Positions 8,997 through 15,882 of a DNA stretch of 64,000 nucleotides are shown here, piece by piece. Source of the DNA: Streptomyces sp. NBC_01244 (GTDB lineage Bacteria; Actinomycetota; Actinomycetes; Streptomycetales; Streptomycetaceae); contig NZ_CP108488.1 in assembly GCF_035987325.1 (NCBI RefSeq), forward strand, positions 2,852,001-2,916,000, written 5' to 3'. Both the position numbers and the translations under genes were made by a program. Numbering within the stretch: position 1 is the stretch's first letter; each line of letters starts with the position of its first letter. The notes beneath the pieces are model-generated. The model had not been told where the DNA came from. It ran no database searches and worked only from the letters and a program-made list of their open reading frames with translations.

Positions 8997-10928
8997 GTGG
9001 ATACGACCCTGGATGACCCCCTCGTCGGGCAGACGCTCGACGGCCGCTACCGCGTGGACGCCCGTATCGCGGCCGGCGGCATGGCCACGGTCTACCGGGC
9101 CGTCGACACACGCCTGGATCGGGTCCTCGCCCTGAAGGTGATGCACCCGGCCCTCGCCGCCGACCCCGGCTTCGTCGACCGGTTCATCCGTGAGGCGAAG
9201 TCCGTGGCCCGGCTGGCCCACCCCAACGTCGTGGCCGTCTTCGACCAGGGCACGCACGGCCCGTACACCTACCTCGCCATGGAGTACGTCTCCGGATGCA
9301 CCCTGCGCGACGTGCTCCGCGAGCGCGGCGCGCTCCAGCCGCGTGCGGCCCTCGACATCCTCGAACCGGTGCTCGCCGCCCTCGGCGCCGCGCACCGCGC
9401 CGGCTTCGTGCACCGGGACATGAAGCCCGAGAACGTGCTGATCGGCGACGACGGCCGGGTCAAGGTGGCCGACTTCGGGCTGGTCCGGTCCGTGGACTCC
9501 GTGACCAACACCACCGGTTCCGTCCTCGGCACCGTCTCCTACCTCGCCCCCGAGCAGATCGAGAACGGCGTCACCGACACCCGCGTGGACGTCTACGCCT
9601 GTGGCGTCGTCTTCTACGAGATGCTCGCCGGCTCCAAGCCGCACACCGGCACCAACCCCGCCCAGGTGCTCTACCAGCACCTCAACGAGGACGTCCCGCC
9701 CCCTTCGGCCGCCGTGCCCGGCCTGCCCGCCGCGCTGGACGAGCTCGTCGCCCAGGCCACCGCACGCAACCCCGACCTGCGCCCCTACGACGCCGCCGCC
9801 CTCCTCGGGCTGGCCATGGACGCCCGCGCCCAGCTCGGCGACGCCGAGCTGGATGCCGTACCGCCGCAGGCCCGGGCCGCGGAGCGGACCGCCGCCGAGG
9901 ACCGCACCAGCGTGATCCCCCGCCCCGTGACCTCGCACGCCGTGCACGTCTCGCACGCCTCGCACGCCGAGCCCGTGTCCCACACCTCCCGGCTCGCGGC
10001 TCCGCCCCTGCCCCCGGCGCCGGCCGCCTCCCGGATCCGCCGCCCCGGCGGCGTGCTGCTCGCCGTGCTCGGCGTCCTGCTCTGCCTCGGCCTCGGTACG
10101 GGGGTCTGGTACATCAGCTCCGGCCAGTTCACGAGGGTCCCCAATCTGCTCGGCAAGACCGAGGCGGAGGCCAAGTCCCAGCTGTCGGCGGCCGGGCTCG
10201 GGGTCAAGCGGGTCGACCGGAAGTTCAGCGCGGCCTTCGACAAGGGGACCGTGATGAACACGGATCCCGCCGGCGGCAAGCGCATCCGCGGCAACGGCGC
10301 GGTGACGCTCACCATCTCGCGCGGACCCGAGGTCGTCATGGTTCCCGACCTCAAGGGCAAGCCCCTGGAGGCCGCGAAGGCCGAGCTGACCTCGGTGGGC
10401 CTGACCCCGGGCGCCGTCACCCAGGCCTTCAGTCAGGACGTGGCACAGGGCTCGGTGATCAGCACGGACCCGACGGGCGGCCAGAAGCGGGCCCTCGACA
10501 CCCTGGTCGCGATGGTGGTCAGCAAGGGCCGCCCGGTGCCGGTCCCCCGTGTCACGGGCATCTCCCTCGACCAGGCCCGATCCACCCTGGAGGGCCTCGG
10601 CCTGAAGGTGGAGACGGCCCCGGAGGAGGTCAATTCCCCCTCCCCCGCCGGTACGGTCGCCAACCAGTCGATCGGCGCCGGCACCCAGGCCGCCGCGGGC
10701 GACACCGTCACCCTCACCGTGTCCAAGGGCCCCCGCCAGATTCCGGTCCCGGACGTCACCGGCCAGGAGGCCGACGCGGCCCGCAAGACCCTGGAGGGCC
10801 TGGGCTTCAAAGTGAAGGTCGACAAGCCCTTCCTCTCCTTCAGCAACACCGTCGACTCCCAGTCGGTCCCCGCGGGCCAGAACGCCGCCGAGGGCAGCAC
10901 CATCACCATCAGGACCAAGGGGCTGTAA
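8997..10928 (+). CDS. PASTA-domain serine/threonine protein kinase (PknB/PknL type)
   Basis: 643 aa. The Hanks kinase domain spans residues about 15-275, with a glycine-rich loop (IAAGGMATVYRA), K47, the HRDMKPEN catalytic loop with D141, and the DFG motif at D159. A Pro/Ala-rich juxtamembrane linker follows, then one membrane helix near 351-373 and four extracellular PASTA repeats to the C-terminus. PASTA domains bind peptidoglycan or lipid II fragments, so this is a membrane sensor of cell-wall state. The Rv2175c-like protein encoded 8 kb to the left is a plausible substrate, by analogy with PknL. The GTG start appears leaderless. Confidence 0.95.
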   Translation: MDTTLDDPLVGQTLDGRYRVDARIAAGGMATVYRAVDTRLDRVLALKVMHPALAADPGFVDRFIREAKSVARLAHPNVVAVFDQGTHGPYTYLAMEYVSGCTLRDVLRERGALQPRAALDILEPVLAALGAAHRAGFVHRDMKPENVLIGDDGRVKVADFGLVRSVDSVTNTTGSVLGTVSYLAPEQIENGVTDTRVDVYACGVVFYEMLAGSKPHTGTNPAQVLYQHLNEDVPPPSAAVPGLPAALDELVAQATARNPDLRPYDAAALLGLAMDARAQLGDAELDAVPPQARAAERTAAEDRTSVIPRPVTSHAVHVSHASHAEPVSHTSRLAAPPLPPAPAASRIRRPGGVLLAVLGVLLCLGLGTGVWYISSGQFTRVPNLLGKTEAEAKSQLSAAGLGVKRVDRKFSAAFDKGTVMNTDPAGGKRIRGNGAVTLTISRGPEVVMVPDLKGKPLEAAKAELTSVGLTPGAVTQAFSQDVAQGSVISTDPTGGQKRALDTLVAMVVSKGRPVPVPRVTGISLDQARSTLEGLGLKVETAPEEVNSPSPAGTVANQSIGAGTQAAAGDTVTLTVSKGPRQIPVPDVTGQEADAARKTLEGLGFKVKVDKPFLSFSNTVDSQSVPAGQNAAEGSTITIRTKGL

Positions 10929-10937
10929 CAGCACGCC

Positions 10938-11813
10938 ATGAACAACAACTCAATGAGCCGCAATCCGGTGGGCGGGCACGTGCCCGTCGCGGGCGGGCTG
11001 GCCTCGGTCGGGCTCGCGTACGCCCGCGAGATGGGTGCCGAGGCCGTACAGGTCTTCGTCGCCAATCCGCGCGGCTGGGCCACGCCGGTCGGCAATCCGG
11101 CGCAGGACGAGCTGTTCCGCGAGGCCTGCGCGACGCAGGGGATCCCGGCCTACGTCCACGCGCCGTACCTGATCAACTTCGGCTCGCACACCGAGGCGAC
11201 CGTCGAGAAGTCCGTGGAATCGCTGCGGCACTCGCTGCGCCGGGCTCGCGCGATCGGCGCGCTCGGGGTGGTCGTGCACACCGGCTCGGCGACCGGGGGG
11301 CGGCCGCGCGAGGCGGCGTACGCGCAGATCAGGGAGCACATGCTGCCGCTGCTGGACGAGCTGACGCATGACGACGACCCCTTCCTGCTGCTGGAGTCCA
11401 CGGCCGGTCAGGGTTCCTCGCTGTGCTCGACCGCCGAGGAGTTCGGCCCGTACTTCGACGCCCTCGACCGCCATCCGATGCTCGGGATCTGCCTCGACAC
11501 CTGCCACATCTTCGCGGCCGGGCACGATCTCGCGGAGCCGGGCGGGACGAAGCAGACCCTGGACCTGCTGGTGGACACGGTGGGCGAGGGCCGGCTGAAG
11601 CTGGTGCACGCCAACGACTCCAAGGAGGGCGTGGGCGCCCACAAGGACCGGCACGAGAACATCGGGCAGGGACACATCGGCCGGGACGCCTTCGCGGAAC
11701 TGTTCACGCATCCGGCGATGGAGGGCGTGCCCCTGATCACCGAGACGCCCGGCGGCAAGGAAGGGCACGCGGCGGACGTGGCGCTGCTGAAGGAGCTGCG
11801 CGAGCTCGGCTGA
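10938..11813 (+). CDS. nfo: Deoxyribonuclease IV (AP endonuclease)
   Basis: 291 aa TIM-barrel zinc enzyme of base-excision repair that incises abasic sites. Recognisable segments are VQVFVANPRGW, VHAPYLINFGS, VVVHTGSATGG, LLESTAGQGSSLCSTAEEF, GICLDTCHIFAAG, LVHANDSKEGVGAHKDRHENIGQGHIG and the terminal LITETPG. Together they carry the His/Glu/Asp ligands of the three-zinc site. It starts 9 bases after the kinase stop and is probably co-transcribed. ATG 10938 is used here and a second ATG at 10953 is possible. Confidence 0.94.
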   Translation: MNNNSMSRNPVGGHVPVAGGLASVGLAYAREMGAEAVQVFVANPRGWATPVGNPAQDELFREACATQGIPAYVHAPYLINFGSHTEATVEKSVESLRHSLRRARAIGALGVVVHTGSATGGRPREAAYAQIREHMLPLLDELTHDDDPFLLLESTAGQGSSLCSTAEEFGPYFDALDRHPMLGICLDTCHIFAAGHDLAEPGGTKQTLDLLVDTVGEGRLKLVHANDSKEGVGAHKDRHENIGQGHIGRDAFAELFTHPAMEGVPLITETPGGKEGHAADVALLKELRELG

Positions 11814-11824
11814 CCCGTTGAGGA

Positions 11825-11841
11825 ATACCCTGGGGGGGTAT
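11825..11841 (+). promoter_or_regulatory. CsoR/CstR-type operator upstream of the DUF4396 gene
   Basis: ATACCC-TGGGG-GGGTAT is a near-palindrome with a G-tract centre, matching the TACCC...GGGTA sites bound by the CsoR/FrmR/CstR (DUF156) repressors that sense Cu(I), persulfide or aldehyde. It lies 60-77 bases before the DUF4396 start. No such repressor gene is in the window. Identification is by motif resemblance only. Confidence 0.6.
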
Positions 11842-11901
11842 ACGGTTCTGTCATATCGACCGACAGAGCCGCTATCCGGCGTTCCTCGCCAGGGGGTTGT
11901 C

Positions 11902-12441
11902 ATGGAGCACGCGCACGAGCAGCAGCAGGGGCAGCAGCACCAGGGGCACGCTGGGCACGAGCACCACGGCCACCAGCACGGCCGGACCGCCACCGGCGGC
12001 GGGAAGGTCACCTGGGCCGCCGCCGCGCGGGCCACGCTCCACTGCCTCACCGGGTGCGCCATCGGCGAGGTGCTCGGCATGGTCATCGGCACCGCGCTCG
12101 GCTGGGGGAACGCCCCGACGATGGTCCTCGCGATCATCCTCGCGTTCTTCTTCGGCTACGCGCTCACCCTGCGCGGGATCCGCTCGGCCGGCCTGGACTT
12201 CCGTACGGCCATCCGGGTGGCGTTGGCGGCGGACACCCTTTCGATCGCCGTCATGGAAGTGATCGACAACGGGGTGCTCCTGCTCTGGCCCGGAGCCATG
12301 GACGCGATGCTGTCGGACGCGCTGTTCTGGACGGCGCTCGGGATCGCCTTCGCGGTGGCCTTCGTCGTCACGACGCCGGTCAACAAGTGGATGATCGGCC
12401 GCGGCAAGGGTCACGCGGTGGTCCACCGGTACCACCACTGA
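11902..12441 (+). CDS. DUF4396 membrane protein
   Basis: 179 aa from an ATG with a strong AGGGGGT ribosome binding site; the frame is open further upstream without an RBS. The first 35 residues are very His/Gln/Gly-rich, a likely metal-binding cytoplasmic tail. About four hydrophobic helices follow (ATLHCLTGCAIGEVLGMVIG, MVLAIILAFFFGYALTLRG, DTLSIAVMEVIDNGVLLLWP, ALFWTALGIAFAVAFVVTTPV). DUF4396 proteins are of unknown biochemical role and often occur near copper genes. The upstream CsoR-like operator and the His-rich tail both suggest a role in metal or thiol stress. Confidence 0.82.
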   Translation: MEHAHEQQQGQQHQGHAGHEHHGHQHGRTATGGGKVTWAAAARATLHCLTGCAIGEVLGMVIGTALGWGNAPTMVLAIILAFFFGYALTLRGIRSAGLDFRTAIRVALAADTLSIAVMEVIDNGVLLLWPGAMDAMLSDALFWTALGIAFAVAFVVTTPVNKWMIGRGKGHAVVHRYHH

Positions 12442-12458
12442 GCCACCGAACCGATGAG

Positions 12459-13091
12459 CTACAGCTCGGGACCGTCCCCCGGCTCCTCCTGGTAGGAGTA
12501 GCGCTGCTCACGCCAGGGGTCGCCGATGTTGTGGTAGCCGCGCTCCTCCCAGAAGCCGCGGCGGTCGGCGGTCATGTACTCGATGCCGCGGACCCACTTG
12601 GGGCCCTTCCACGCGTAGAGGTGGGGCACGACCAGCCGGAGCGGGAAACCGTGCTCGGCGGTGAGCAGTTCACCGCCCTGGTGGGTGGCGAAGACGGTCC
12701 GCTCGGAGGCGAAGTCCGCGAGCCGCAGGTTGGAGCTGAAGCCGTACTCGGCCCACACCATCACGTGCGTGACCTGCGGGGACGGCGGAGCGAGGGCGAG
12801 GACCGTGCGGGCGAGAACGCCGCCCCATTCGGCACCGGTCATGCTGAACTTCGTCACGCAGTGCAGGTCCGCCTCGACGGAGTCGAACGGCAGGGCCGCG
12901 AACTCCTCGTGGTTCCAGCAGTGCTTCTCGCCGTCGGCCGTCGCGCCGAAGACGCGGAACTCCCAGCGCTCGGGCTTGAACTTGGGTACCGGCCCGTAGT
13001 GGGTGACCGGCCAGCCTCGCTGCAACCGCTGCCCCGGGGGAAGCTCCAGTTGCTCTGATCCCGGAGATTCCCGGCTTTCCGGCTGACCCAT
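12459..13091 (-). CDS. Sulfite-oxidase-like molybdopterin oxidoreductase
   Basis: 210 aa with the SUOX/YedY molybdopterin fold. FRVFGATADGEKHCWNHEEFAALP is the start of the domain, and VEADLHCVTKFSMTGAEWGGVLA contains the cysteine expected to ligate molybdenum. MVWAEYGFSSNLRLADF and LRLVVPHLYAWKGPKWVRGIEYM are later family blocks. There is no Tat signal, so it is probably cytosolic, unlike MsrP. The substrate is unknown. It ends convergently with the DUF4396 gene, 17 bases apart. Confidence 0.88.
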   Translation of the reverse strand: MGQPESRESPGSEQLELPPGQRLQRGWPVTHYGPVPKFKPERWEFRVFGATADGEKHCWNHEEFAALPFDSVEADLHCVTKFSMTGAEWGGVLARTVLALAPPSPQVTHVMVWAEYGFSSNLRLADFASERTVFATHQGGELLTAEHGFPLRLVVPHLYAWKGPKWVRGIEYMTADRRGFWEERGYHNIGDPWREQRYSYQEEPGDGPEL

Positions 13092-13264
13092 GTCTCCATG
13101 GTGACAGACTTGGCGGGGTGGTCATGACCAGCTTCGCCCGGATTCGGGCAAGTCACGGTAACTCCCACTAAGGAGGCACTTACTGGACGGCCTCCTGTGG
13201 CGGTGCAAGGATGCGCGCACCTGCCCCGTCACATTGCTGACATTGCTTGGAAGGAGCCTCTGCG

Positions 13265-13741
13265 ATGCAGGGCGACCCCGAGGTCCTCGAGTTTCTCAAC
13301 GAGCAGCTGACCGGCGAACTTACGGCCATCAACCAGTACTGGCTCCACTACCGGATCCAGGACAACAAGGGTTGGACGAAGCTCGCCAAGTACACGCGCG
13401 AAGAGTCCATCGATGAGATGAAGCACGCGGACAAGATCACCGAGCGCATCCTGATGCTCGACGGTCTGCCGAACTACCAGCGCCTCTTCCACGTCCGGGT
13501 GGGCCAGACCCTGACGGAGATGTTCCAGGCCGACCGGCAGGTCGAGGTCGAAGCGATCGACCGCCTGAAGCGCGGCATCGAGGTCATGCGCGGCAAGGGT
13601 GACGTCACCTCGGCGCGGCTCTTCGAGGAGATCCTGGAGGACGAGGAGCACCACATCGACTACCTCGACACCCAGCTGGAGCTGATCGAGTCCATCGGCG
13701 AGGCGCTCTACATCGCGCAGCTCATCGAGCAGCCCAGCTAG
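13265..13741 (+). CDS. bfr: Bacterioferritin
   Basis: 158 aa with a strong GGAAGGAG ribosome binding site. Iron-storage protein forming a 24-mer with heme between subunit pairs. Ferroxidase ligands E18, E51 and H54 and the heme-axial M52 are in place (IDEMKHAD), and the second half supplies the ILEDEEHHIDYL motif with the remaining Glu/Glu/His. The neighbouring bfd gene encodes the ferredoxin that reduces stored iron for release. Only bfd, read from the opposite strand, has a clear iron box. Confidence 0.97.
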   Translation: MQGDPEVLEFLNEQLTGELTAINQYWLHYRIQDNKGWTKLAKYTREESIDEMKHADKITERILMLDGLPNYQRLFHVRVGQTLTEMFQADRQVEVEAIDRLKRGIEVMRGKGDVTSARLFEEILEDEEHHIDYLDTQLELIESIGEALYIAQLIEQPS

Positions 13742-13784
13742 CAGCCGAGCCGGTCCGCACGGCGTTCCACTCGGTTTCGGCGTC

Positions 13785-14051
13785 CTACGCGGCTTCGGCG
13801 AGCTCGGCGCCCGCGGGTACCAGCGGATCGGCCGCGAGCACGCCGACGGCGTCGCCCTTCTCCAGCAGCTCACGGCGCGGGCAGGCCCCGCGGCCGAGGA
13901 GGCCCTGGATGGTCCGCACGCAGGACCCACAGTCGGTGCCGGCCTTGGTGGCCGAGGCGATCTGGCGGGGGGTGCAGGCCCCGGCGGCCGCGTGGTCCTT
14001 GACCTGCTTGTCGGTGATCCCGAAACAAGAGCAGACGTACACGCGGTTCAC
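13785..14051 (-). CDS. bfd: Bacterioferritin-associated ferredoxin Bfd
   Basis: 88 aa (2Fe-2S) protein. The cluster ligands are C7, C9, C41 and C44 (CSC and CGSC), the Bfd/BFD-like pattern. It docks on bacterioferritin and passes electrons through heme to mobilise iron, so it is expected to be induced when iron is scarce. A near-consensus iron box is centred about 47 bases upstream of the start. It is convergent with bfr. The C-terminal 35 residues are longer than in E. coli Bfd and may be disordered. Confidence 0.93.
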   Translation of the reverse strand: MNRVYVCSCFGITDKQVKDHAAAGACTPRQIASATKAGTDCGSCVRTIQGLLGRGACPRRELLEKGDAVGVLAADPLVPAGAELAEAA

Positions 14052-14088
14052 CTCCCTGTCCGGAACGGGTCGACCACCTCTCCCCGCA

Positions 14089-14107
14089 TTCGGTGAGGCT
14101 TACCTAA
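14089..14107 (-). promoter_or_regulatory. Iron box (DmdR/IdeR operator) of bfd
   Basis: TTCGGTGAGGCTTACCTAA matches the 19-bp DmdR/IdeR/DtxR consensus TTAGGTTAGGCTAACCTAA at 16 positions. Placed upstream of bfd, it predicts repression by iron-loaded DmdR. Confidence 0.8.
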
Positions 14108-14119
14108 CCGTACCCAAAC

Positions 14120-14133
14120 TTAGGGTTCCCTAA
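14120..14133 (-). promoter_or_regulatory. Second palindrome near the bfd promoter
   Basis: TTAGGG-TT-CCCTAA, 12 bases beyond the iron box. It shares the TTAGG/CCTAA half sites, so it may be a second, weaker DmdR site or part of the promoter region. Support is positional only. Confidence 0.4.
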
Positions 14134-14146
14134 AAGACCCGGGTAC

Positions 14147-14188
14147 GACGATGGGGCGCGGATCACATTCGATCCGCGCCCCATCGTC
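14147..14188 (-). terminator. Terminator of the DAHP synthase gene
   Basis: A perfect 18-bp inverted repeat (14147-14164 with 14171-14188) with a six-base loop starts 26 bases past the aroG stop codon. It separates that transcript from the bfd promoter. Confidence 0.85.
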
Positions 14189-14214
14189 ACGAGGTGCTCA
14201 CACTGCGCCGACGC

Positions 14215-15564
14215 TTACTGGTCGCGGTACATCTCGGCGACCAGGAACGCCAGGTCCAGGGACTGGCTGCGGTTGAGGCGCGGGTCGCAGGCCGTCTCGT
14301 AGCGCTGGTGCAGGTCGTCGACGAAGATCTCGTCGCCGCCGCCCACGCACTCGGTGACATCGTCACCGGTGAGCTCGACGTGGATGCCGCCCGGGTGGGT
14401 GCCGAGGCCCTTGTGGACCTCGAAGAAGCCCTTGACCTCGTCGAGCACGTCGTCGAAACGGCGCGTCTTGTGGCCGGAGGCCGCCTCGAAGGTGTTGCCG
14501 TGCATCGGGTCGGTGACCCAGGCGACGGTCGCACCGGAGGCGGTGACCTTCTCGACGAGCTCGGGGAGCTTGTCGCGGACCTTGTCGGCGCCCATGCGGA
14601 CGACGAAGGTCAGCCGGCCCGGCTCGCGGTCGGGGTCCAGGCGGTCGATGTAGGTGAGCGCCTCGTCCACCGTGGTGGTGGGGCCGAGCTTGATGCCGAT
14701 CGGGTTGGCGATCTGCGAGCAGAACTCGATGTGCGCGTGGTCGAGCTGGCGGGTGCGCTCACCGATCCACACCATGTGGGCCGAGGTGTCGTACAGCCGG
14801 CCGGTGCGGGAGTCCGTACGGGTGAGGGCTCCCTCGTAGTCGAGGAGCAGCGCCTCGTGCGAGGCGTAGAACTCGACGGCCTTGAACTCCGCCGGGTCGG
14901 TGCCGCAGGCCTTCATGAAGTTCAGCGCGTTGTCGATCTCCCGCGCGAGCTGCTCGTAGCGCTGCCCGGACGGGGAGTTCTTCACGAAGTCCTGGTTCCA
15001 GGCGTGCACCTGGCGCAGGTCGGCGTAACCACCGGTGGTGAAGGCGCGCACCAGGTTCAGCGTGGAGGCCGACGCGTGGTACATGCGCTTCAGGCGCTCG
15101 GGGTCCGGGACGCGGGACTCCTCTGTGAAGGCGAAGCCGTTCACGGAGTCGCCGCGGTACGTCGGCAGGGTGATGCCGTCGCGGGTCTCGGTGTCCTTGG
15201 AGCGGGGCTTGGAGTACTGGCCCGCGATGCGGCCGACCTTGACGACCGGCACGGAGGCCGCGTACGTCAGGACGGCACTCATCTGGAGCAGCGTCTTCAG
15301 CTTGGCGCGGATGTGGTCGGCGGAGACGGCATCGAAGGCCTCGGCGCAGTCGCCACCCTGCAGCAGGAACGCCTCGCCCTTGGCGACGGCTCCCAGGCGG
15401 GCGCGCAGCTGGTCGCATTCGCCCGCGAAAACGAGGGGCGGATACGACTCGAGGTCCGCGACGACAGCGCGCAGGGCCTCGGCATCGGGGTACGAAGGCT
15501 GCTGCGCCGCGGGAAGGTCTCGCCAGGTCGCCTTGGAGGCGGGGGCTTGGGTTTCTGCGTTCAC
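14215..15564 (-). CDS. aroG: Class II 3-deoxy-7-phosphoheptulonate (DAHP) synthase
   Basis: About 449 aa from the GTG at 15564, which has GGGGTG spaced correctly; a GTG at 15570 is an alternative. It catalyses the first step of the shikimate pathway from PEP and erythrose 4-phosphate. Plant-type (class II) features are AGECDQLRARLG, the QGGDCAEAF metal/substrate segment, RIAGQYSKPRS, and WVTDPMHGNTFEA with GGIHVELTGDDVTECVGG near the C-terminus. It is divergent from the Trp leader and trpEG, placing entry to the aromatic pathway next to the tryptophan branch. Confidence 0.96.
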   Translation of the reverse strand: MNAETQAPASKATWRDLPAAQQPSYPDAEALRAVVADLESYPPLVFAGECDQLRARLGAVAKGEAFLLQGGDCAEAFDAVSADHIRAKLKTLLQMSAVLTYAASVPVVKVGRIAGQYSKPRSKDTETRDGITLPTYRGDSVNGFAFTEESRVPDPERLKRMYHASASTLNLVRAFTTGGYADLRQVHAWNQDFVKNSPSGQRYEQLAREIDNALNFMKACGTDPAEFKAVEFYASHEALLLDYEGALTRTDSRTGRLYDTSAHMVWIGERTRQLDHAHIEFCSQIANPIGIKLGPTTTVDEALTYIDRLDPDREPGRLTFVVRMGADKVRDKLPELVEKVTASGATVAWVTDPMHGNTFEAASGHKTRRFDDVLDEVKGFFEVHKGLGTHPGGIHVELTGDDVTECVGGGDEIFVDDLHQRYETACDPRLNRSQSLDLAFLVAEMYRDQ

Positions 15565-15696
15565 GGTCACCCCACACACATTACGGCGTCACACCGCACC
15601 TCCCGGTCGACGACCACTACGTGAGACGGATGTCTCTCCCTGTGTTACTGACCCGTTTACCAGCCCGGGCCGGACCGGTGGGCTAGGGTTCAGGGC

Positions 15697-15765
15697 ATGT
15701 ACGCGCACTCGAACCTGAACTGGTGGTGGCCCGCTCCCGGCGGCCCACTTCTCTCGCGTACCTGA
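15697..15765 (+). CDS. trpL: Trp operon leader peptide
   Basis: A 22-codon ORF with three consecutive tryptophan codons (residues 9-11, NWWWP), immediately followed by a strong hairpin. This is the signature of ribosome-mediated tryptophan attenuation. A TAGGGT (15684-15689) ends seven bases before the ATG, so the peptide may be translated from a leaderless end. Attenuation of a trpE-type gene has been described in Streptomyces venezuelae, as far as I recall. The peptide's opening codons closely resemble those of the trpEG gene that it controls. Confidence 0.93.
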   Translation: MYAHSNLNWWWPAPGGPLLSRT

Positions 15766-15780
15766 AGACACGAGCGAAAC

Positions 15781-15806
15781 GAAGGCCGCCCCGAGGGGCG
15801 GCCTTC
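15781..15806 (+). terminator. Tryptophan attenuator hairpin
   Basis: A 12-bp perfect inverted repeat (15781-15792 with 15795-15806) begins 15 bases after the leader peptide stop and 76 bases before trpEG. It is expected to terminate transcription when charged tRNA-Trp lets the ribosome finish the leader. A competing antiterminator was not traced by hand. Confidence 0.82.
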
Positions 15807-15882
15807 CGCGTTCTGTGAGTCGACACAGCCGCTGGAACACCGGGCCGTCCCACCCTCCGAAACCGGATAGGACGCCCACTCC

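Noticed and set aside
8931..10934. A 667-codon open frame on the minus strand opposite the PASTA kinase
   Set aside because: It is the mirror frame of a GC-rich gene; the plus strand has unmistakable kinase and PASTA motifs and the minus product is Gly/Val/Arg/Asp-rich with no fold.
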